64,000 bases of DNA, from the NCBI GenBank assembly GCA_029204225.1, contig CM055102.1:22344160-22408159 (forward strand). The letters run 5' to 3'. The notes beneath the pieces were generated by a model. That model saw only the letters and a list, made by a program, of their open reading frames with translations, ran no database searches and had not been told where the DNA came from. Numbering within the stretch: position 1 is the first letter of the stretch; the number at the start of each line of letters is the position of its first letter. Source of the stretch: Diphasiastrum complanatum. Taxonomy: Eukaryota; Streptophyta; Lycopodiopsida; Lycopodiales; Lycopodiaceae. Shown here in pieces: positions 59,775-64,000 of this stretch. Made by a program: the position numbers and the translations under genes.

Positions 59775-62108
59775 ATGTTCACAAAGGGCAAATTCAAGGG
59801 CAAAACCAAAAGCAAGTGGTCTAAAGGGCAAGATCAAGTGGATGCTTCTTCAAGTGGCAAAAAGAAGGATAGATCAAAGCTCAAATGCTTCTATTGTGGC
59901 ATCAAAGGACACTTTGCAAGTGAGTGCTACAAGAAGAAGAGATATCAAGGAGACAATCAAGGTAATCTTACTCTTGATGAGGATGGTTTGGATGTGCAAG
60001 ATGCAAATGATGATGCTTTTGTGATGTCTTCATGTATGCTTGTTAATGATGGAGATCTAGATCCTTGGTGGACTGATAGTGGAGCAAGTTCACACATGAC
60101 CTTTCACAAAGAATACTTCACTTCTTTGTTGGCATATGGAGATGACAAGAGGGTGATCTACACGGCCAATGATGGTGAGTGTGCAATCAAAGGGATTGGC
60201 ACAATTCCTATTTCTCTCTCTACAGATAGGAACGTTCATTTGGAGGATGTCTTGTTTATTCCATCTATTACCAAGAATTTGCTTAGTGTGAGTCAAATGT
60301 TAAGTAAGGGCCTCAAGGTGGAGTTTGATGGAGATGCTTATTTGATCAAAAGGAAGGATGTCTTGATTGGAAAAGGTAAAAGGCAAGGGAAGTTGTTCAA
60401 ACTTGATGCTTGTGTTATTGCTAACCAAGTTGGATGTGTTGCAAGGGAGCAAATTTCTATTCAAGAGGTTTGGCACAAAAGGATGGGACACCTCAACTTC
60501 AAGTCATTGGAGGTAATGGCAAGGAAGAAGGTTGTGATTGGTCTTCCAAGTTCCTTAAGTAATGAAAAGTATGTTTGTGAGTCTTGTGCTTTGTCTAAGT
60601 CACATAGACTACCTTATACTAGATCTATTTCTAGATCTACAAAGCCTTTTCAACTTGTACATTCGGATATTCATGGATTTACTACAATTAGCAATAGTGG
60701 AGCTAAGATGTATGTAACATTCATTGATGATTTTAGTAGATTTTGTTGGATCTATCTACTAAAGAGCAACGATGAAGTGTATGATGTCTTTGTCAAGTTC
60801 AAGATTGCAAGGAAGAACCAATTCTCCACAAAAATCAAGTGTTTGAGAGGTGACAATGGTGGTGAGTACATATCTAACAAGTTCAAGGCCTTTTGTGATG
60901 AGCATGGGATCAAGAGGGAGTATACAACATCAAGGACCCCACAACAAAATGGAGTGGTTGAAAGGAAGAATAGAACTTTATGTGAAAGTGCTAAAGCTAT
61001 GAGGTTAAGTGCTAATCTTGACAAACCATTTTGGGATCAAGCTTTGTTGTGTGCCAATTTCTTGTGCAATAGGTGGCCGAGTGCTATTTTGGATGGAAGG
61101 ACACCTTTTGAGATGCTATTCAAGAGGAGGCCTAGTGTCAACTTTCTAAGAACCTTTGGATGCACATGCTATGTCAACATTACTCTTGATGATAGGACCA
61201 AGGAGGATCCATCTTCAAGAAGAGGTATTTTTGTTGGATATAGTGAGGTGAGTAAAGCCTACAAGGTTTACATTCCTTCTACTAACAAAGTGATTGTTGG
61301 TAGAGATGTCATTTTTGATGAGGGAAACATTCCAAAGGTGTCTTCAAGCATGATTGATGGTAAAGTAGATGGATCTAACATTCCTGTAGTTGATGAGAAG
61401 GATCCTACTTTGGATGGTGGTGATGATGGACCTTCATCAAGTCAAAATCCAAGGAGAACATCAAGAGAAAGACAAGTACCTTCAAGGCTCACATATGATC
61501 AAAAGGGTAAGCAAGTAGTTTCTGGAAATTATGTTGCTTTTCTAACCTCTTTGGATGAGCCTACAAGTGTAGATCAAGCAAGGAAAGAAGAGGAGTGGAT
61601 CCAAGCAATGGATCTTGAGTATCGATCTCTTATGAAGAGTAGAACATCTTTTGAAAGATCTTCTTGTGTACATGGAGCTATGAAAGTGGATGGATGTTAT
61701 CTTTCTGTAAAATCAAGTAATGGATCTGGAAAACAAAGTTTGTTCAATGACTTTGATAGTCAAGTTGAAGATCAAGAGGTTGATCTCAAAGCACTTCAAC
61801 TAGTCAAAAGGGAAGGTGGCAATTTAAAGCTAATCAATATTTTTCCAGAGAGTTCAGAGTTGGAAGCATGGTGGAATCATTTCATTCTATTTGATTCTTC
61901 ATCTTCTAGTCACATTTTTACATGTAAAATTGATGTAAGAAATAGTGAAGCATCCCAAGTGGACACTATTCTCTATATCAATTATGGTTGTTTCTATTTT
62001 GAGAATTACATGATCATTAAAAAGAGATCTATTCTTAGGACGAAGATCATTCTTATAATGGATCAAAGCCCTATTGGCAAAAACTATGCTAGGAGCATTG
62101 GAAGCTAG
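59775..62108 (+). CDS. Gag C-end, protease, integrase, replaced RT
   Basis: 777 codons open. Zinc knuckle CFYCGIKGHFASEC (C38, C41, H46, C51). Protease WWTDSGASSHMTF with catalytic D101. Pre-integrase VWHKRMGHLNFKSLEVM with CESCALSKSH. Integrase with catalytic D298 (HSDIHG), D360 (GDNGGEY) and E396 (VVERKNR), exact D-35-E spacing, then the C-terminal VGRDVIFDEG region and the linker PRRTSRERQVPSRLTYD. Reverse transcriptase should start after EEEWIQAMDLEYRSLM (~codon 620). From SRTSFERSSCVHGAMKVDG on, about 150 codons are unlike any reverse transcriptase, with no QMDV, YGLKQ or YVDD. The stop at 62106 follows RSIGS. The frame looks intact enough to make active protease and integrase. Confidence 0.85.
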   Translation: MFTKGKFKGKTKSKWSKGQDQVDASSSGKKKDRSKLKCFYCGIKGHFASECYKKKRYQGDNQGNLTLDEDGLDVQDANDDAFVMSSCMLVNDGDLDPWWTDSGASSHMTFHKEYFTSLLAYGDDKRVIYTANDGECAIKGIGTIPISLSTDRNVHLEDVLFIPSITKNLLSVSQMLSKGLKVEFDGDAYLIKRKDVLIGKGKRQGKLFKLDACVIANQVGCVAREQISIQEVWHKRMGHLNFKSLEVMARKKVVIGLPSSLSNEKYVCESCALSKSHRLPYTRSISRSTKPFQLVHSDIHGFTTISNSGAKMYVTFIDDFSRFCWIYLLKSNDEVYDVFVKFKIARKNQFSTKIKCLRGDNGGEYISNKFKAFCDEHGIKREYTTSRTPQQNGVVERKNRTLCESAKAMRLSANLDKPFWDQALLCANFLCNRWPSAILDGRTPFEMLFKRRPSVNFLRTFGCTCYVNITLDDRTKEDPSSRRGIFVGYSEVSKAYKVYIPSTNKVIVGRDVIFDEGNIPKVSSSMIDGKVDGSNIPVVDEKDPTLDGGDDGPSSSQNPRRTSRERQVPSRLTYDQKGKQVVSGNYVAFLTSLDEPTSVDQARKEEEWIQAMDLEYRSLMKSRTSFERSSCVHGAMKVDGCYLSVKSSNGSGKQSLFNDFDSQVEDQEVDLKALQLVKREGGNLKLINIFPESSELEAWWNHFILFDSSSSSHIFTCKIDVRNSEASQVDTILYINYGCFYFENYMIIKKRSILRTKIILIMDQSPIGKNYARSIGS

Positions 62109-62680
62109 GAAAGCGAGTTTTGAGGTACATCATTGGAACTTGAGATTTTGGCATATTGTATGAGGGATCATCACCTAATCTTTTTGGATTTTTAGATTCG
62201 GACTATGCTGGAGATGTAATGGATAGGAAATCCATTAGTTCTTATTGTATTTTCATAGGTGATGGAGCTATATCATGGATGTCAAAGAAACAAGTCACTA
62301 TCTCATTGTCATCTAGTGAGGCCGAGTACAAAGCTCTTACACATTGCACAAAGGAGATGGTATGGATCAAAAGGATGATCAAGGATCTTCACTTGCTGGA
62401 TTTTTCAGAGAGCCCAATCATCTTTTGTGACAATCAATCAGCCCAAAGAATGACATCCAATCCTATCTTTCATGCTAGGAACAAGCATATTGAGATACAA
62501 AATCATTTTGTGAGGGAGCGAGTCATTGCAAAGGAGGTGGAGCTTCAACATGTGTCTTCAAGAGAACGTGTAGCTGATATCTTCACCAAAGCATTGGAAA
62601 AAGACTTGTTCATGAAGCATAGGACTTCACTTGGAGTATTATCAAAGTCTATGCTAAAACTAGTTGAAGAGGGAGTGTGA
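62095..62680 (+). CDS. Copia RNase H frame of the nested element
   Basis: Homology resumes at HWKLGKRVLRYIIGT (62095), one stop (TGA 62141), then an open frame to 62680: GFLDSDYAGDVMDRKS, ATISLSSSEAEYKAL-type (VTISLSSSEAEYKALTH), FCDNQSAQRM, KHIEIQNHFVRERV, VADIFTKALEKDLF. The RNase H acidic residues (D of DSDYAG, E of SEAEY, D of CDNQSA) are kept. The stop codon lies on the first bases of the 3' LTR (GTG TGA). Confidence 0.85.
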
Positions 62681-63324
62681 AGATTCAACTAGTTTCATCA
62701 CATTTTGCAATATTTCCATATTTGGCATATTGAGGCCAAAACTTGTTTTAGACTTAGAGCTTGACTTTTCAAAGTTCATTAGTCTAAATTTCATTTGAAT
62801 AAACACGTTTTGAAAGTGTGGGAAAGATAGAATGCGGGTTTGAGTATATTCAATTTGAATAGGTTGGGTACATTGAATCTAGACCCAAAATTGGTAGGGT
62901 TAGCATTTTGGTGGGAAAGCCAAGTGGCCAAATAGGGTTTGGACCTACTATAAAAGGATGTAACATGTGGAGAGAGTCATCTTCTCTCTTCTCTATCTCA
63001 TTTCATGCTTATACATGGTTCTCTTGGGTTCGACTATCCATTGGTGCACTATCTTGGTGATTGCTTGCAATTCTATGTGTAGAATGATTTATATTTGTTA
63101 TTATTGGATCCACACATGTGAAATATAGTAGCTTGCTGGTTTTGTACGGACAACAACAGTACATAATCATTTCATTCAAGTTTGATCAAGTTCTATTAGT
63201 GTTTGCATCTCAAATTGTGTGTAGATGCTGATTTTTTTACATTGGTGAAATTGGTAGTGTATTTCTCTTTCTAACCAAAGATCATTCAAGTAGATTAGAT
63301 CTTAAGGATCTGAAATCTTTCACA
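62676..63324 (+). repeat. 3' LTR of the nested Copia
   Basis: 649 bases, TGTGAAGATTC to ATCTTTCACA; one base shorter than its partner near the start. Confidence 0.9.
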
Positions 63325-63329
63325 CACAA

Positions 63330-63703
63330 CATCAAGTGAGGCTTGTGAATCTTTGAAGAAGGATTATGAGCCCAAGTCTACATCTAGAGTCCTAATCATA
63401 AGGAGGCAAATTTTTCAAAGTCTTTGAAAAAGATGGATGAAGGTGTCCATGCTTTTGTATTCAGAGTTAAAACTTTGAGTGATGAACTACCATGCATCAG
63501 TGAAAGCATTAATGATGTGGAGCTTGTTCAAGTTGTTCTTAATGGCTTTTTGGATGATCATGCTAGTTTGGTGCAAAGCTTTGCTATTCAAAAGACATTG
63601 CCAAGTATAGAGGACTTGCAGAAGATGTTGGTGAATGAGGAGTTTAGGCTTCTATCAAGAAGAGTGACATTTTCTACATTTCAAATTAGAGAGGAGGAAT
63701 CAA
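63330..63703 (+). pseudogene. Outer Copia gag, right part
   Basis: Continues the interrupted gag: TSSEACESLKKDYEPKST, SRVLIIRRQIF, stop at 63425, then MDEGVHAFVFRVKTLSDEL, VVLNGFLDDHASLVQSFAIQ and LPSIEDLQKMLVNEEFRL. It is cut at about 63704 by another LTR. Together with 58035-58132 this restores the order of a normal Copia gag N-half. Confidence 0.85.
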
Positions 63704-64000
63704 TGTTCATGCTTATGCTCAACCTTAAACAAATCGTTCAAGTACTGAGCATCCTGAAATCGAAGGCCGACTACATGTTTTGGACCTTCACATTTTTTTC
63801 CTTTGAGATTTTTTTGCCTTAAACATTTTTTAGACACCTTCGTCTAATTTGCGAAAAATGCGACACAGTGGCCAAGTGGCCAGAATGACTTAAAAACTAT
63901 TTTCAAGCACCTTTGTCTTTTTCACCCCTTCGCGAAAGATGCGACAAAATGGCCAGAATGTCTTAGAAACCATTTTAAGGCACCTTCGTCTTTTTCATCT
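63704..64000 (+). mobile_element. Hairpin-repeat LTR, cut by window end
   Basis: From TGTTCATGCTTATGCTC the sequence follows the 3517 LTR (CCTTAAACAAATCGTTCAAG, CTGAGCATCCTGAAATCGAA), including the repeat units with TGGCCAAGTGGCCA (63858-63871) and CGCGAAAGATGCGACA. It lies in gag of the outer Copia, so it probably starts a third nested insertion that runs past the window. Confidence 0.7.

Larger units (their letters stand above)
58138..63324 (+). mobile_element. Nested Copia element, complete ends, RT replaced
   Basis: 5187 bases with LTRs 58138-58787 and 62676-63324, primer site at 58788, polypurine GAAGAGGGAG (62666-62675), and a CACAA target duplication (58133-58137 and 63325-63329). The target is gag of a related Copia. 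By eye the LTRs differ at about 20-25 of 650 positions (3-4%), a fairly young insertion. Inside are broken gag, an intact 777-codon gag-protease-integrase frame, and RNase H, but the reverse transcriptase core is absent. The insertion must therefore have used proteins of another copy, or the change came afterwards. Confidence 0.9.

Overview
The window reads as nuclear DNA of a land plant. It is gene-poor and packed with retrotransposons. The reasons are plant-type Ty1/copia elements primed by initiator Met-tRNA (TGGTATCAGAG), a Ty3/gypsy element with an Asp-tRNA type primer site, CACTA remnants with a DUF4216-like domain, spliceosomal GT-AG introns, and a long interstitial array of plant telomere-like heptamers (CCCTAAA and variants). 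The mix of Copia, REL-endonuclease type non-LTR elements and long (GA)n/(CT)n tracts would fit a large seed-free plant genome such as a fern. That last step is inference only.

Layout. 0-2.1 kb: AP2-type transcription factor exons, cut by the window edge, then unassigned sequence. 2.1-10.5 kb: microsatellites, an inverted gypsy LTR end, a Copia tail with an unusual hairpin-rich LTR, a decayed Copia pol with its 3' LTR, and a broken L1-type LINE. 10.5-13.1 kb: small endonuclease-like and Copia scraps and a C2-domain (SRC2-like) gene with a frameshifted tail. 13.5-20.5 kb: a REL-endonuclease non-LTR retrotransposon split by a 4.1 kb non-coding LTR element with a TAGCC target duplication. 21.2-24.9 kb: two Copia relatives, the first carrying an unfamiliar ORF in place of integrase and reverse transcriptase. 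27.4-35.3 kb: a minus-strand Copia beside a gag scrap, then a second copy of the unfamiliar ORF between oppositely oriented LTRs. 35.5-42.1 kb: CACTA remnants and a gypsy LTR plus gag. 42.2-46.3 kb: a second minus-strand Copia of the same family with a foreign insertion. 46.7-52 kb: a gene-like island with a SET-domain remnant, an unknown intron-containing gene and an Ulp1-like remnant, two of them with duplicated last exons. 52.9-57 kb: a small Copia relic and a 2 kb telomere-like heptamer array enclosed by microsatellites. 57.1-64 kb: a nested Copia, complete at both ends with a CACAA target duplication, whose reverse transcriptase core is replaced by other sequence, sitting in the gag of another Copia.

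Almost every coding region is broken. The parts therefore do not act as a pathway; they record successive insertions. The most interesting items are the shared replacement ORF in two non-autonomous Copia copies, the tandem double-hairpin array inside one LTR family, the two cleanly dated nested insertions, and the 46.7-52 kb gene-like island.
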